In this document: piece after piece, positions 23,601 through 35,530 of the stretch
Position numbering within the stretch: the stretch's first letter is position 1
Layout: every line of letters begins with the position of its first letter
Assembly: GCA_022497155.1 (NCBI GenBank)
Contig: MU385711.1
Coordinates: forward strand, 1,636,673 to 1,700,672
Source of the DNA: Whalleya microplaca
Taxonomy: Eukaryota; Ascomycota; Sordariomycetes; Xylariales; Xylariaceae
Length of the DNA stretch: 64,000 bases
Reading direction: 5' to 3'
Program-made: the position numbers and the translations under genes
Notes under the pieces: model-generated
Told to the model about the DNA's origin: nothing
Database searches by the model: none
What the model saw: the letters and a program-made list of their open reading frames with translations, nothing else

Positions 23601-25888
23601 GGCGTCTAAAGTTATTTTCGTCCTGAATCACTTGCATAAGGATACCGTCGCCACGCTCTCCCGTCTGCTACCACCATGACCCTGCAAGGAACCAGAGCGA
23701 TCCTGCGGCCCTGTCGCTGTCTGGTTGGTACTTAGGTCTGGGGGAGAGCTCGGTGCGGATGGGCGTCTCGCTGCCTTGCATGCCCTTGCCTGCTGCAACA
23801 GGGCCGCTCAACCACTGCAAGATGCACTTGGCCAGCGCTAACCCCTATCCCCTCCAGCTTCTAGAAGCGCTCATGAATGTCGAAGCCCTCCTCATTCGCG
23901 GATGAGCCTGTCGCTGGGGTAAATTTCTGCAGTAGAGGCAAATTCCAAAGGTTCACATTGTCCACTTGGGTACGACGAGCCTGCCTGCTGGGTGCGAACT
24001 CTCCGACTGCTAGAAGTACTACCCAAGATACATGTACATGTGGCTGTCGTTGCCACCTCCTTCTCATTCGTGTATCTACCTGAGAGCCAGCTATGGTAGC
24101 TGACATCAGGCCTTAGCAGTACCAACGATCTTCTGATCCTTCTGACTAGCCCTGCGGCCCAGCCCTATCTGCCGTAGAAACGTACCAGGCCCTAATCGGG
24201 TCCCGCGGAGATCTACGGGGATATTTATTTTTAGGGAGGGTTGCTAATTTAAGTTGTAGCCTCAACCTGCAGCCCATGAGCAGCTGCAGGTGTTTATTGA
24301 AACGTCACCTCCTGAAAATGAACTTCAGAAGCTGTCTAACTCTCAGAACATACCTGTATAAGAGTCGATCTCTTATGATCTATATCTTGTTTAAGCGCCC
24401 TCGAGCAGATCTCATCGGGTTACAATGAACTAGGTAATTTCTTGAGCGGCTTACACGGTTTCACAGATCTGCTCGTTTCGTTTACTAGCCAATAAGACCA
24501 GCCTCCACAGGTTCCATGCCCGGTAGTTGTTATTGTTGTTATATCACCTTCGGCCATTTCAATAATATTCAGGGGTTGTGACTCATTGACAGATACAACA
24601 TCTGTAAGTACCTCTATCTCTACATGGGGTTTTACCACCGACGTTACTATCTGTCAGGGGCTGGAGACATAGTTATCATGTCCCATGATTCTTCTGCACT
24701 CCACAAATCAGACAATTAATAGCATTCTGGAAGTGGAATAAGTTCCCACCGAAAGGTAATTGGTGTGACCTGGCACTTCTTTCAACGCCGATACCCACTT
24801 GCTATATCACTACATGTTGCGATCATACCGACATAGAGGACCGCGGTGTCGATCAGCCTTGCTATTCCGATGAATCGAGGGTAGAGAAAAAGGCTAGATG
24901 GGCTGGGGGCTATGGTTCGACCAAGACACACCGAAGGACAGCAATTAATGAAATCTCTCTATTGCTCTCAAGAAAAATAGTAAGGCGGCATCTCGGCTCC
25001 AACATCGTCCTAATGATATAGGACCGTTGGAGTTCAGTTGTTTTGGACAGTCGACCTCACATCCTCTTGTTTATTTCCGTGGCGTTCCCAGAGGATTGTG
25101 CTATCCCCCCGTCTCTTCAGCGTGCTACATCAATGCTAACTATAGCGATTGTGTGAAAACTCAAACCGAGACTACGTTGTATGTTTTACCTTTGGATATT
25201 GACAAAATAACTTTGCCTGCGACCTCTCTACAAGCCCCTTATTTCGTGCTAAGGAGTATATTAGGGGGTAAGTAGAACACCTAGTGCGCTCTTTCAACCT
25301 TACAGCCATATGTTACTACCAGTTTTCTCTCCCCGACTATATAAGCAAGGAGCACTTTGTCACCACTAGACATAATAGGAAACTAGAGAAAAGTATTCGT
25401 CCTCGTTGCTTTGAGGAATCAGCTACAGGTCACAACGGAGGTATTTTTACAACTATTACAGATGTCTAAGGTGCATTAGATCTGTTCAATATCACTAGAG
25501 GTTCTTCATTGTATATATAGTTGAAAAAGCTACGCAATATAAAGCAACACAAATAGTACATCTCACTTGCTTTCCTCTAGATCACAGCGACTCACTCCTT
25601 TACTAATCCCCCATCGAAAAGGGGCTTACACGTTTACGTAAAATCCTCATCATCTGAAGTCAATTTCAAATAAAAGGTCACACCAGATACCAGTCCATTC
25701 ATGTCTATTCACGCCATTCACGAGATTGAATTGAAGTTGTGGCCCATACCTCAGCCAATACCCATGTAGGACCCCTTACCTAAGTCGACAGTAAGTGTAG
25801 CGCACGACTCAATTTGGGTAACAATACCTTGTTCTGAACTTCGGGCTTGGTATAGATCTTAAATTATTCTGCCCACATGGGTATTTTA
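17629..25888. other. Gene-poor region of about 8.3 kb
   Basis: No open frame here shows a recognisable domain, convincing splice-linked exons or a signal sequence. The longest frames (for example 17835-18278 minus, 18391-18741 plus, 22396-22785 minus) look like chance. Base composition is not strikingly AT-rich, so it is not an obvious RIP-degraded transposon bed. ACCTAGGTA-type motifs occur at about 22780-22880 and 23197. Non-coding transcripts or genes of tiny exons cannot be excluded by eye. Confidence 0.5.
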
Positions 25889-27334
25889 TTATCCTGACGG
25901 CTTGAAAACGATCTGGTCTCCCCACGCGGGATGTTTCGATGCCGCGTCGAGCGCAGTCTTCCATTCGTCGAGTGTGAATTTCCCACTCACCTTGTGCCCG
26001 GAAAACTTGCCAATTTTCAACAGGCCTGTCTCGACCATCTTTATCATGGTTCTCAACTCCTTCCTACTATACATCCAACGACCCTTGATATTGATGCTGT
26101 TCTGCATTACATGGAAATACGGAATAGAAATCTCACCTCCAAACCCACCCACTGTAGTGTGAGGAGTTAGCAATTTCTCTCGTCTCATGAATGATTTCAT
26201 GAAGTAGAACTTATTCGGAGGCTCGTAGCCTAGAAGTATTTCAAGGGGGTGGTTTTGGTTTGTTAGAGCAGAAAGAAAAAGGAGGGTGATATAAATGAAT
26301 TTGAAATTAACATACTAAGAACAACCCTGCCACGGCGTCGTAGAGCTTGAATTGCACTTCGGATATGAGACGGTTCAGTCGACATAGTGTGTGGCGAAAA
26401 GTCAATAAATACGTCAGCTGGGCCGAAGGCTAAGATTGCCTGTGTATCTTTCCCAACATCTCCAGTGAGGACGACGGTTTTGACCCTGGGAATAGTCGCC
26501 TGGAGTCGGGAGAGCGTCTCGGTATTTCGGCCAAGCGCAATCACGCGGGCTCCCAAGGCAGCAGCAACCTCTACTCCGGCCCCACCGAACTGCCCCGTAG
26601 CGGGACCCACGATGACTGTCTCGCCGGCCTTGATGTCGACGGTAGACACAGCCCCGTAGGCAACAGCGAACCGATTCAGATATGTCAGCTCGGCTGGTTC
26701 GCAGCCGAGCTCGCCTAGGAGGTACTCTTCATTGAGCAGAGTCGCGTTCTCCAGGGGCACGGTAGCGTGCGTCTGCCAGTAGCCGTCCCGCCAAGCTTCA
26801 TTGGCCAGTTTTTTCGAGTTCTCGGTGCCGCCGTCCACTATAGGTAAATTGGAATTAGCATGATATGAATCTATTTCAAACAGTTTCGGTTGTTTTCGAT
26901 GCTGCCTCGGGGTTCCAACCCTAGACATAGGTAATCTTGAGAAGCGAACATAGCTGCCAAGACATATTGATGTAAGAGATAAAGAACTGTCCCAGACTAT
27001 ACATACTAAGCCCAAGCAGCATCTCGGTATCAGGATCGTCCCGGGCTGTGATGAAGGAATCGACGAAGACTAGTTGGCCCGGCTTGAGGGATGTTGAGTC
27101 TACACCGGTGGAAATGACTCGGCCAATGGCATTATTGCCGTATACGCTGGGGACGGGAAATTCGAAATAGGGAATCGGGTGTGACAGGAGATAGCCATAG
27201 GTAGGAGCAATGCTTGTAGCCAGAATCTCGACTATTGCAGTGCCCGGTCCCGCTACGGGAATTCGTCTGCCCTCGATCTTTAGATTAAGGGGGGAAGTTA
27301 CAGATTGAACGACAAGAGATTTAGCAGAGGCCAT
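25889..27334 (-). CDS. Zinc-independent MDR oxidoreductase (quinone reductase/ADH-like)
   Basis: Three exons: 27334-27007, 26837-26316 and 26151-25889; 370 residues; both introns phase 1 with GTATGT donors. The N-terminal GroES-like part includes IAPTYGYLLSHPIPYFEFPVP and GNNAIGRVISTGVDS. The Rossmann nucleotide site is VIVGPATGQFGGAGVEVAAA followed by ALGARVIALGRN. No Cys/His set for catalytic or structural zinc is seen, so it is a zinc-less MDR rather than a classical alcohol dehydrogenase. Exon joins restore the expected LLGLMDGGTEN and VVLMGGFGGEI. The substrate is unknown. It is divergent from a Zn2Cys6 regulator 1.1 kb away, which may control it. Confidence 0.88.
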
Positions 27335-28420
27335 TGCGAATAAGTAGTAGTTTGATATACTACCTAATTGATATGTAAGACTAGATCTCACGAAAGGGGG
27401 TTAAGTATAACCCGCGTTAGCGAACTTGGTTCTTTTTGATATATAATAGAGGGTGTGTATATGACGTCTATGAGTCCGAATCCTCGGATATAGGATTTGC
27501 CAAACCCTTAGACTGAAGATTCTTTACATGGCTGAGGTGTCGAGACGAAGGACAAAGTCCGAGGTTTCCGAGATTTCCTAAAGAGGCAATTTGGCTTTGA
27601 CTAAAACCAAGTCTATGCATTAGTAGCACGTATGATGAGTTAACTAGGCACGCGCGCCTCGGTCCGGTCTTTACAGATATCTCATTTACAAAGCTGTCAA
27701 GCATTAGGTTGTAAGTGAAGCAGATGGATGCAAAGTCTCCCGTCTCAAGCTCTTGGGTGAGCTAGTATAATGGAGGTAAGATATACCCCATTAGGAAAAG
27801 TGTGATTTAGTCTTCGACTCCCTGGGCCAGTCTATTCAAAAATCCGGCAGATAATTGCCTTGGATTTAATCAGCATTATAGTAATGAGAATAATAAAGTC
27901 GGTGTTGCATCGAGATAGAGCTTGCATCATTTATATGATCTCACCCCATTCCAATCCAATGAGAAAAACATGAAAAGAATGGCCGATGCCCGAGACAAGC
28001 ATCCCTTCTGTAGGAGACTCGGAGCTATCATAAAATCCAGCCGAAGATATGCCGTCGGGTCCCAGCCTCCAATGGGTTAAATGCCAAGGCCTGGCAGACG
28101 CATGGCGGAGTTTGGTTTCCCTTCCACTTGCGGATTTTACGGATTACCATGTTCCCGCCACCACCGGCAGGAAACTCCATGTTGAGTCCAGCTTAATTGA
28201 GTGTTGGTGAAGCCTTTTTCTGACTGCCGGACTTTTCTGAATCAGGTATCTTGTTAAGTCCTCAGTTGTCGGCTTCTCATCTCATCGCATCACCACACCT
28301 ATCGTAGACCCGGGCCTTTGATGAGCCCGGCTCGAGGACAATAGCCCTTCTCTCATTTGAACTGACTCAACACAGCCAGTCGCTGGAGCTGAGGTTATTA
28401 TCCCCGAGCAATCCGACACG
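27335..28420. promoter_or_regulatory. Divergent intergenic region of MDR gene and Zn2Cys6 regulator
   Basis: 1.09 kb between two divergent start codons. CGG-type half sites that Zn2Cys6 proteins bind are present (for example CCGG/CGG around 28080-28240), but such triplets are common by chance. No coding frame is supported. Confidence 0.4.
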
Positions 28421-30817
28421 ATGGACGCTCGGCCCGGCAGCTATCAGACAACCGTCTTTCGCGCACAGCCGACCGAGGGACTTCAACGTAAGATTCAGAA
28501 GCGCAATCGGCCTCCCGTCTCGTGTCTCTTATGTCGCACTCGCAAGTGAGTACTTGGAGCTTCATCCACTCGTGGGGAGCGTATTGATCCACGGGCTCCT
28601 TTCGCTCATTTAATCTTATAGGGTGAAATGCGACCGGCAGCAGCCGTGTGAGAGATGCATCAAAAGTGGCGAGGCCAACTTTTGCGAGTATGCACCGCGT
28701 GCTTCTCGCAAGCCACGCAGCGATGCGCGGCCGCAGGTGGAAACTCGCTCCAGGCATGAGCCGATGTCTCGGCCAGTCCTCCAGACCCGTCTACAGAAGC
28801 TTGAGGAGATGGTCAACGGCCTAATATATACTGCTCAGAATCGAGATCGGGCTCTCGATACTCCCTCTAGTTCGGACCAACGGACTGAGACTGATACCCG
28901 CTCCGACTTGAGCTCACCACCAAGCTTGACGGCGCCAAGCGGGTCGCTGATCCCCACCACAGTTGGTGAGCATAGTTACGTGGGTGGTACTCACTGGGCT
29001 TCAATCCTCGAGAGTATTCACGACATCCAAGGGATCCTCGATAATGAGGGCGATGCACCTCCGAGTCCTACGCCGCCGCCGCAAAGTGTGAGCGTAGACA
29101 GCTCGGATCTTGTCTTTGGTAACCAACCAACAATAACTCATGAGCAAGCTGTTGCTCGGTTGCCAAGCCGAAGTAAGACAGACCAGCTTGTTTTGTCCTA
29201 CTTCCGTCACAGGTTCACCACGGCGCCATATATCCATACCATGAAGTTCCAGAGAGAATATGATGGTTTTTGGAGAGATCACACTTCGGTTAGCCTCTTG
29301 TGGCTGAGTTGCCTTGCCTCTATGCTGTGGGTCGCTGCCTCGATTTCTGTCATGAAGTCTGAAGGTATAAGCGATGACTTTGATCCAACATTGCCTGAAA
29401 AGCTATCTGCGCTGGCGACTGAATGTCTCGTCTCCGGCGATTATCTGTCCGCAAAACCTTACTCCATTGAAGCGCTCCTCCTTCACGGATACACGCAGAT
29501 GCAGAAAACGAAAGATATCGACTCCGGCATATGGGCCAAGTTCGGACTCACAGCCCGACTTGCACAACGTATGGGGTATCATAGAGATCCAAAGTACCTC
29601 TCCAACGTAACGCCCTTTGAAGGCGAGCTTCGTAGACGAGCATGGTTCTTCATCGAAGTATTTGATTGCCTTTTCTCTTTTCAGCTAGGCATGCCACCGA
29701 TCGTTCGTGACGACGAGTGTGACACCGAATCGCCTAGCAATTTATTCGATTCGGATTTTGACGAGAACGTAATGGCCCTTCCTCCCCCGCGACCATCCAC
29801 TGAGCCGACTCCCACGTTGTACTTGTCCTACAAATCAAAACTGTGTCGACTCTTACGCCGAGTCATACGCTTCTCTCTTTCAATCCAGCCTCCATCATAC
29901 GAGGATGTTCTCAAGCTAAATGAAGAAATTCACCAGTACCACTGTCAAGTGCCGCCCACCTTACAGATTAAACCAATACGATCGTACAGTTTCACTGACC
30001 AAACCTACGACATCATGCATCGCCTCATGTTGGAATTGATGTACCTCAAGAGTCTCTGCGTGTTGCACCGCCCATATCTCAATCGTGAAAAGAATAATCC
30101 CAGATACGACATGTCGCGCAATACATGTCGAGATGCCGCGCTCCGGATACTGGATCTGCATGCTGAGTACGAAGAGGAGAGCAGAGCTGGCGGTCGGATG
30201 TACGAGGACAAGTACATGCTTTCTGCCCTGACGCTTCATGATTTCCTAGTCGCTTCAATGATCATATGTCTGGATCTGACGGAAAACTTGCCAAGCAGGT
30301 AAGCTTAAAGTCGAAGATGGAACAATGCGTTTACTAATAAAAGTCTCCTAGCCCGTCTGATCGGTCGAGAAAATTAAAAGCTTTAGGGACATCTTACAAG
30401 ATGTGGTCGGAGAGGAAGCACAGTTCAAAAGACGCAGCACATGCTACTCGGGTGGTAGGCGCTATTCTTCGGAAAGTGTCAATGCAAGAACCTGCTATCA
30501 AGCGGCCGCCCCCTCCACCGCCGCAACCCGAAGTCCGAGACGGCTCTTTGGCCAGCCTTCTTAACAACGACGTTCAACCTACCCAGCCTCCGGCATCCAC
30601 CTCGTTCGACCAGTCTCATCTGATACCTGCCATGGACCTCTCATTAGACTTCATGGATAGCTTGCCCCTTGAAAACGTTCTGAACAACCCTAGTCTCGTC
30701 GATTGGGTAAGAATAGTTGACCCGGACCTCTATATTACATTGCTAATACGTGAACAGAGTGCCATTGACCAATTCCTCCTAGAAAGACCGGAGAATGGTT
30801 TCAGGACCATGGCCTAG
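28421..30817 (+). CDS. Zn(II)2Cys6 transcription factor with fungal-specific TF domain
   Basis: Four exons: 28421-28545, 28622-30298, 30352-30706 and 30758-30817; 738 residues. The zinc cluster is Cys35, 38, 45, 51, 54 and 63 (C-x2-C-x6-C-x5-C-x2-C-x8-C), split by intron 1 inside RTRK-VKC, a common intron position in this family. A short coiled coil follows (LQKLEEMVNGLIY). The fungal_trans middle homology region spans about 190-430, with SALATECLVSGDY, ARLAQRMGYHRDP and ELRRRAWFFIEVFDCLFS. Introns 2 and 3 are 53 and 51 bp; intron 3 contains TGCTAATACG and keeps frame if retained. A nuclear regulator; targets unknown, the divergent MDR gene being the first candidate. Confidence 0.92.
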
Positions 30818-32148
30818 CGCCCTTAATTCGCTTCAATGGTTATATAATTACATGCAGTAATACTCTGCAGTATGTATTTAGGTCTTCTCCGGTAGCTCTG
30901 GCCTCGGCGGCGTATCTCGGCTATGGTTTGAAGAATGTGACGTAGGAAGTCTCACATACCGATGTATTTACCTGTAGACCGTGGCTTGCGAATAGCACCT
31001 ATCCTGCATCAGCCAGGTAGTCTTAACGACCTTATCCATAGACGGTTAATGCTATGTAATGAACAACAAAGCGAACACTCTTGCCTAACAGCAAATTACC
31101 GTCGAAGCACTTAACTTGTATATAAACCATCTAGCCGGCCTAGAAGTCGACTATCTAGGCCCTACATGCCTTCATAATATTAGGTCAATAGCTGAGTTGA
31201 GAATTACATCTTGACAAAGGTTTGCTATAGAGGGACTGTGCCCCTAAGGTTGTAATTGCCGAGCATTTATAATCACTGCTGGTTTGCGTGTATTCCGAGT
31301 TCTCTTCTTAACTGTGTGGTCTGTTTATAGGGTAATTTCAAGGTGTGGAATGGTATCAGCTTAGCCGGCAAGATGGAGAAGGATGTTATACTACCTGAAG
31401 ATAGCTACAATGACTGGGCACTGGCGCACAACGCGCCTTGAATACATGCCCCTAATAATGGCCCTAGCACCAAGGCTTTAACCTCTTCAAATATCATTGG
31501 TATTTATACTGAACTTTGTGAGGGTCGAAAGTTCTAGCGACCTTCTAGAATGTCGACTGGGTATATCAAATATGAGTTTATAGAGAGGAGACAACCGGAA
31601 CTATTACAATATCATTATAGATGCCACTGTGCTTCCATTGCAGGACATGGTCTTTACCTTGTATACATTAGGTCTCTTAGTAACTCTCTACTCTGTACAC
31701 CCTATATGAGGTCTTTAAGGGCTGACCGTCCTCCCTGTTTCGGCATTATATATATATATGCATATACACAACAAAAACAATAGCTAGGAACGATTAGGGA
31801 ATGGTTATGTATGTTATCAGGCTTGATTCATAAGGTAGTCTTCATTTTAGCTTCATCGAAGACCCTGTCCAGCCGCTCGACAATTGAATCAGCGAAGCAC
31901 TTAGTCTAGCCTATATCTTAGGAAACCAATTTCAAAGAAATAAACTCGCATTACAACTTCCCTTGCATTCATATTGAATCGTGTCTCTCCGACGAACGCC
32001 TTTACCCAAAGCCGAAACAAACTGAACAGTAACCCTTGCCCCTACTCCCTCCCTTCCATGATCTGGCTCAACCCCTCTCATTGGATTCAACGTCTTAGTT
32101 TGGAGTGGGATAGTATGCCTTGTATACCTGCATTGCACTTGCCACACA
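30818..32148. other. Intergenic, no supported gene
   Basis: 1.3 kb, AT-rich, between the 3' ends of two convergent genes. A (TA)n-like short run lies at about 31747-31759. No coding signal was found. Confidence 0.45.
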
Positions 32149-33190
32149 TTAAAAAATCCTTAGAGTGGTTGTAATGATGAGCACGAGTATTGCTACCCAA
32201 AATGTAGACCAGCGTTCTCCATTCCGCCTGTCATGCCACCATTGCGATGCTGTTTTGGGAGTTGATTCATCGTATGCTTGCTTCAGAATGATTAGGCGAT
32301 CTCTCCAAAAATTGAACCGTTCAATATGCCGGTCCTCAGCTCGTAGGCTCCCACAGAGAATGATTCGAGGATCGATTTTGTATTGTTTGACGTTCGGGCA
32401 AATCTTTCGAAACCAGACTCTTCTATGGTTCCTGCCACGACGCAGAGAACTAAACTCTGATTGTGGGAAGAGTAAAGCTAATGTACGCAAAATCTCCTCT
32501 ACAAGGCCCTGGGGAAATAGAGACCTATTTCTAGTTAGCGATAAAGTAAACATTCAGTATACGAACGGTGGCTTACCTTTGCTGGCATTCGAGAAACGAC
32601 ACATGGTGGAATATGAGTACTTTGGTATCGTCGTCGACAAGTAAGAGGTGATCAGCCAAGTTATCAGTAAACCTGATTCGGAGGCCCCCAATCACATTGA
32701 TAGCCCAAGCATTGAATGACTTGGATAACCTGACATTGTGGGTATCTAGAACCTGGGATTCACTGAACTGTTCCTTGACAAGGTCTTTAAGACTGTCTTC
32801 TTCCCAAGCTAGAAAGCGACGAGGTCCTACTTGATGTTTCACGTCTCCTATATTCAACATCAACAATAGCCGTGCCGCTAAATTTATAGAGTTTCCACAA
32901 GCGTCCTCAGTATGACCAGGGTCCTTCTGTCTAAGATATTTCATTATCGATTCTCGAGTATCCCCCTGGAGCAGCAGATGGACAATCTCAGCAATGTTTT
33001 CGTAGGTTCTGACTGTGACATACCGCCCATCTGCATGAATTACCATGGTGGTCCATTGGTGTGTATAGTAATCCATGTATGTCGATAAATCAAGATCCTC
33101 AATCAAGTCACCGTTACACAATTGTCGCTTATCATTCAATGGTCCCCAAAAGGCAATGCGCACATCATCAGGTAGAGAGATATCCACCAT
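32149..33190 (-). CDS. Fungal protein of unknown function with C-terminal membrane helix
   Basis: Two exons: 33190-32577 and 32530-32149, with a 46-bp intron of phase 2; 331 residues. It starts MVDISLPDDVRIAFWGPLN. Conserved-looking stretches include SINLAARLLLMLNIGD, FTDNLADHLLLVDDDTKVLI, QGLVEEILRTLALLFPQSE and ASQWWHDRRNGERWSTFWV. The last 20 residues form a hydrophobic helix ending LRIF, so the protein is probably tail-anchored with the bulk in the cytosol. I recognise this as the kind of orphan family widespread in Sordariomycetes, but know of no assigned function or catalytic motif. It is divergent from the GDCGS trypsin-fold gene, 483 bp between starts. Confidence 0.85.
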
Positions 33191-33673
33191 CGTTTCGTAT
33201 AGGTATGTTCTTTATTGGAGATGGAACGATACGCACTTCTTGAACACAATTGTACAAGTATGTAACACTTACGGCTTTAAATATTCATCATGGATTTGCT
33301 GTGCTGAACTACGTTGGAAAAGCATGCCCTTCCATTTTTACACTTTGTGTTGCGATGAGGCTAAGCGAGCTGCGAGATACTTACCGCAGTCAGACTCCAT
33401 TCGCCGCCACTGGTTCCGTACGACCTTTGCATGCAAGTCATCACGATCCAGGTTGACTCTTGCACCTTAGTCAATGCAGACTTGGAACTGCCTGGAGTCA
33501 CTCATATAATGTTTGAATGTATCAAACAGGTTTCGTTCAACTTCATTTCTCACAGAGAACCCTTGGCGGATGAGTCATTCCATCATCAAACTTTCCGTCG
33601 TATACCTTGTTAATCGAAATGACTGACCTCCCCGTTGTCTCTATTTAATACCTGATTCTGCCAATGACGGAGA
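33191..33673. promoter_or_regulatory. Divergent promoter of orphan membrane gene and trypsin-fold gene
   Basis: 483 bases between two divergent starts; it should carry both promoters. Short overlapping plus-strand frames here show no domain. Confidence 0.45.
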
Positions 33674-35530
33674 ATGCATTTCCCTATAGTTTCGAAGACC
33701 TTACCCCGATGGCCGAATTCTAGGGAATCCATTGGTCGCCAAATAATGACATCTAGAATTGGCAGGCGAAAAGCATGGTGGCCTCTTGGCCCTGCCAGTG
33801 AGGAATTCGACAAGAATATTCTGCCAGAGATCAAAAGAATACTCGAGGGCCTTGACTTGTGCGATGATGACATTTTTGTCGCGCTCTATATGATAGGTCG
33901 TAAAGAAGACGAAGCTAACCCCACCATCATGATCTGCAGCAAGAACAGCAAGTCTCGAAAGGACGTTGAAGCTCACATTCGAGCTCGGGGCTTACTAACA
34001 AAATATCAAGGCTTCGGCTTGGGTAACGACCTACAACTCCTCGAAAATAAGACTCCGTTGCGTCATCTTACTGGAACAATTGAAGAAGGGGAGCAACAAC
34101 CAAATCTACCGCAGAGTGACCGATGGTCGTCCATGGATGAAGAGTCTGACTATGCGTCTAGCTGTGAGGATCCTGCCTATGCACCGCTAGAGTATGTGTC
34201 AACTGAAGACTCTGGTTCGGTTGTATTGGCTCGATCAAGGAAACCAGAGATCGGGGGACGTCTTTACTTCAAACTACCTGGTAGTGAAGGCGCTGTCCAC
34301 TGTGCCACGGGAGGCGTCATCCTTGAAATCGCTGGGCGTCACTATCAGCTTACTATTGGTGATTTCCACAAGACGGACCCAGTCTCTTACCCCTCTTTGG
34401 AAGACTCAGACGAGTGCTGCTTTGACGGATTGGATGATGGCGAGGATGAAGAGGATGAAGAGGATGAAGTTGAACTGCAATACGACTTAGCGGCCACGAG
34501 CCGTGGCAGTGAGACCCCAGAACATCACCAAGAACAAGTTGACACTTTGTCTATGAACCCGAGAGATGAACCCGACGATACTTCGGTGGACTCGAAGCCT
34601 GACTTTGAATCTCGTCCAGAAACCGGGGTGCCGCAATCACCATTATCACAGCTCAACACTTCTGGCGCCACCCTTGAAACTGTTGGCCGTATTCAGAAAG
34701 ATCTGAAGTTTTCGCTCGACTATGCCCTAATCACACTCCCAAGTGCGCCTATTGTGGAATCTAAATATGGTATCAATCAAGTAGACTGTGGACATATACT
34801 TCGTGTCCGGAACATAGCACCGGTTGGCGCAGAGGAACGCGCTGTAGTGGTTGTTACCTCATCAAGCGGCCCTATCAAGGGCATTCTACTTCCTGGGGCA
34901 ACCAGCTACCGAGCGCGGAACAAATCTGATGTCCAAAAACTTTTTCAGGTTCAGCTAGAAATTGCAGCTATTGAAGGTGACTGTGGTTCCTCCATACTTG
35001 ACGAGCGGACGGGTGATCTCTACGGGCACCTTATCCTCGGAGGAGCGGGCAGTCTTATTGCGTACTTCATCTCAGCTGTCGAGGTATTCCAGGATATGTC
35101 TAGAGTTATGCGCAACTCAGTGGCAATATTTGACGGGGAAAAACGAGCCGACGGAGCTGCGACATCAGAGAAGGGCCTCACTACACCACCACCGTCTACC
35201 ACAGTACCTTGGAGGCGAAATCGATCGTCTGCATTTGCCTCCAGATCTACTGCAAATACCCAGCACATCAGCGACAGGCCCTTGAATCCTCAGTATATGC
35301 CGTCAATATCGTATGCATCATCCACTGCTGAAAGCGCCGATACCACATACACTGCGAGCAATGCCTCAGTCTACCATCCAGCCCCTACGAATTACCCGAC
35401 GTTGCCATGCGAGTTTGTCGGAATGGCCTATTGCGACGAGACCTTCGATCCAGAAGATACCGAGGCTTGGATCGAGCATATAGCTACCGTACATCTCCTG
35501 AATAAGCTCCCCACTAAAGCCGTCTGTTAG
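33674..35530 (+). CDS. Trypsin-fold peptidase-like protein with GDCGS motif, ending at a premature TAG
   Basis: Open frame of 618 codons; an ATG at 33746 is an alternative start. The N-terminal part (IKRILEGLDLCDDDIFVALYMIG, read in pieces) is typical of fungal trypsin-fold orphan proteins. The candidate chymotrypsin-fold landmarks are CATGGVILEI with LTIGDFH (about 209-232, possible His), DYALITLPS (Asp349) and EGDCGSSILDERTGDLYGH (434-452), with Cys437 at the nucleophile position and a following Ser. The His region deviates from the usual TAGH, so activity is uncertain. An acidic run (250-267) separates the elements. After a Ser/Thr-rich segment comes LPCEFVGMAYCDETFD with HIATVHL, a zinc-finger-like unit, then ..KAVC followed by TAG at 35528-35530. 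Confidence 0.8.
   Translation: MHFPIVSKTLPRWPNSRESIGRQIMTSRIGRRKAWWPLGPASEEFDKNILPEIKRILEGLDLCDDDIFVALYMIGRKEDEANPTIMICSKNSKSRKDVEAHIRARGLLTKYQGFGLGNDLQLLENKTPLRHLTGTIEEGEQQPNLPQSDRWSSMDEESDYASSCEDPAYAPLEYVSTEDSGSVVLARSRKPEIGGRLYFKLPGSEGAVHCATGGVILEIAGRHYQLTIGDFHKTDPVSYPSLEDSDECCFDGLDDGEDEEDEEDEVELQYDLAATSRGSETPEHHQEQVDTLSMNPRDEPDDTSVDSKPDFESRPETGVPQSPLSQLNTSGATLETVGRIQKDLKFSLDYALITLPSAPIVESKYGINQVDCGHILRVRNIAPVGAEERAVVVVTSSSGPIKGILLPGATSYRARNKSDVQKLFQVQLEIAAIEGDCGSSILDERTGDLYGHLILGGAGSLIAYFISAVEVFQDMSRVMRNSVAIFDGEKRADGAATSEKGLTTPPPSTTVPWRRNRSSAFASRSTANTQHISDRPLNPQYMPSISYASSTAESADTTYTASNASVYHPAPTNYPTLPCEFVGMAYCDETFDPEDTEAWIEHIATVHLLNKLPTKAVC

Noticed and set aside
24420..25470. Frames reading like short secreted-protein fragments on both strands
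   Set aside because: Fragments of 60-80 codons without start, splice or homology support; may be relics but cannot be identified.
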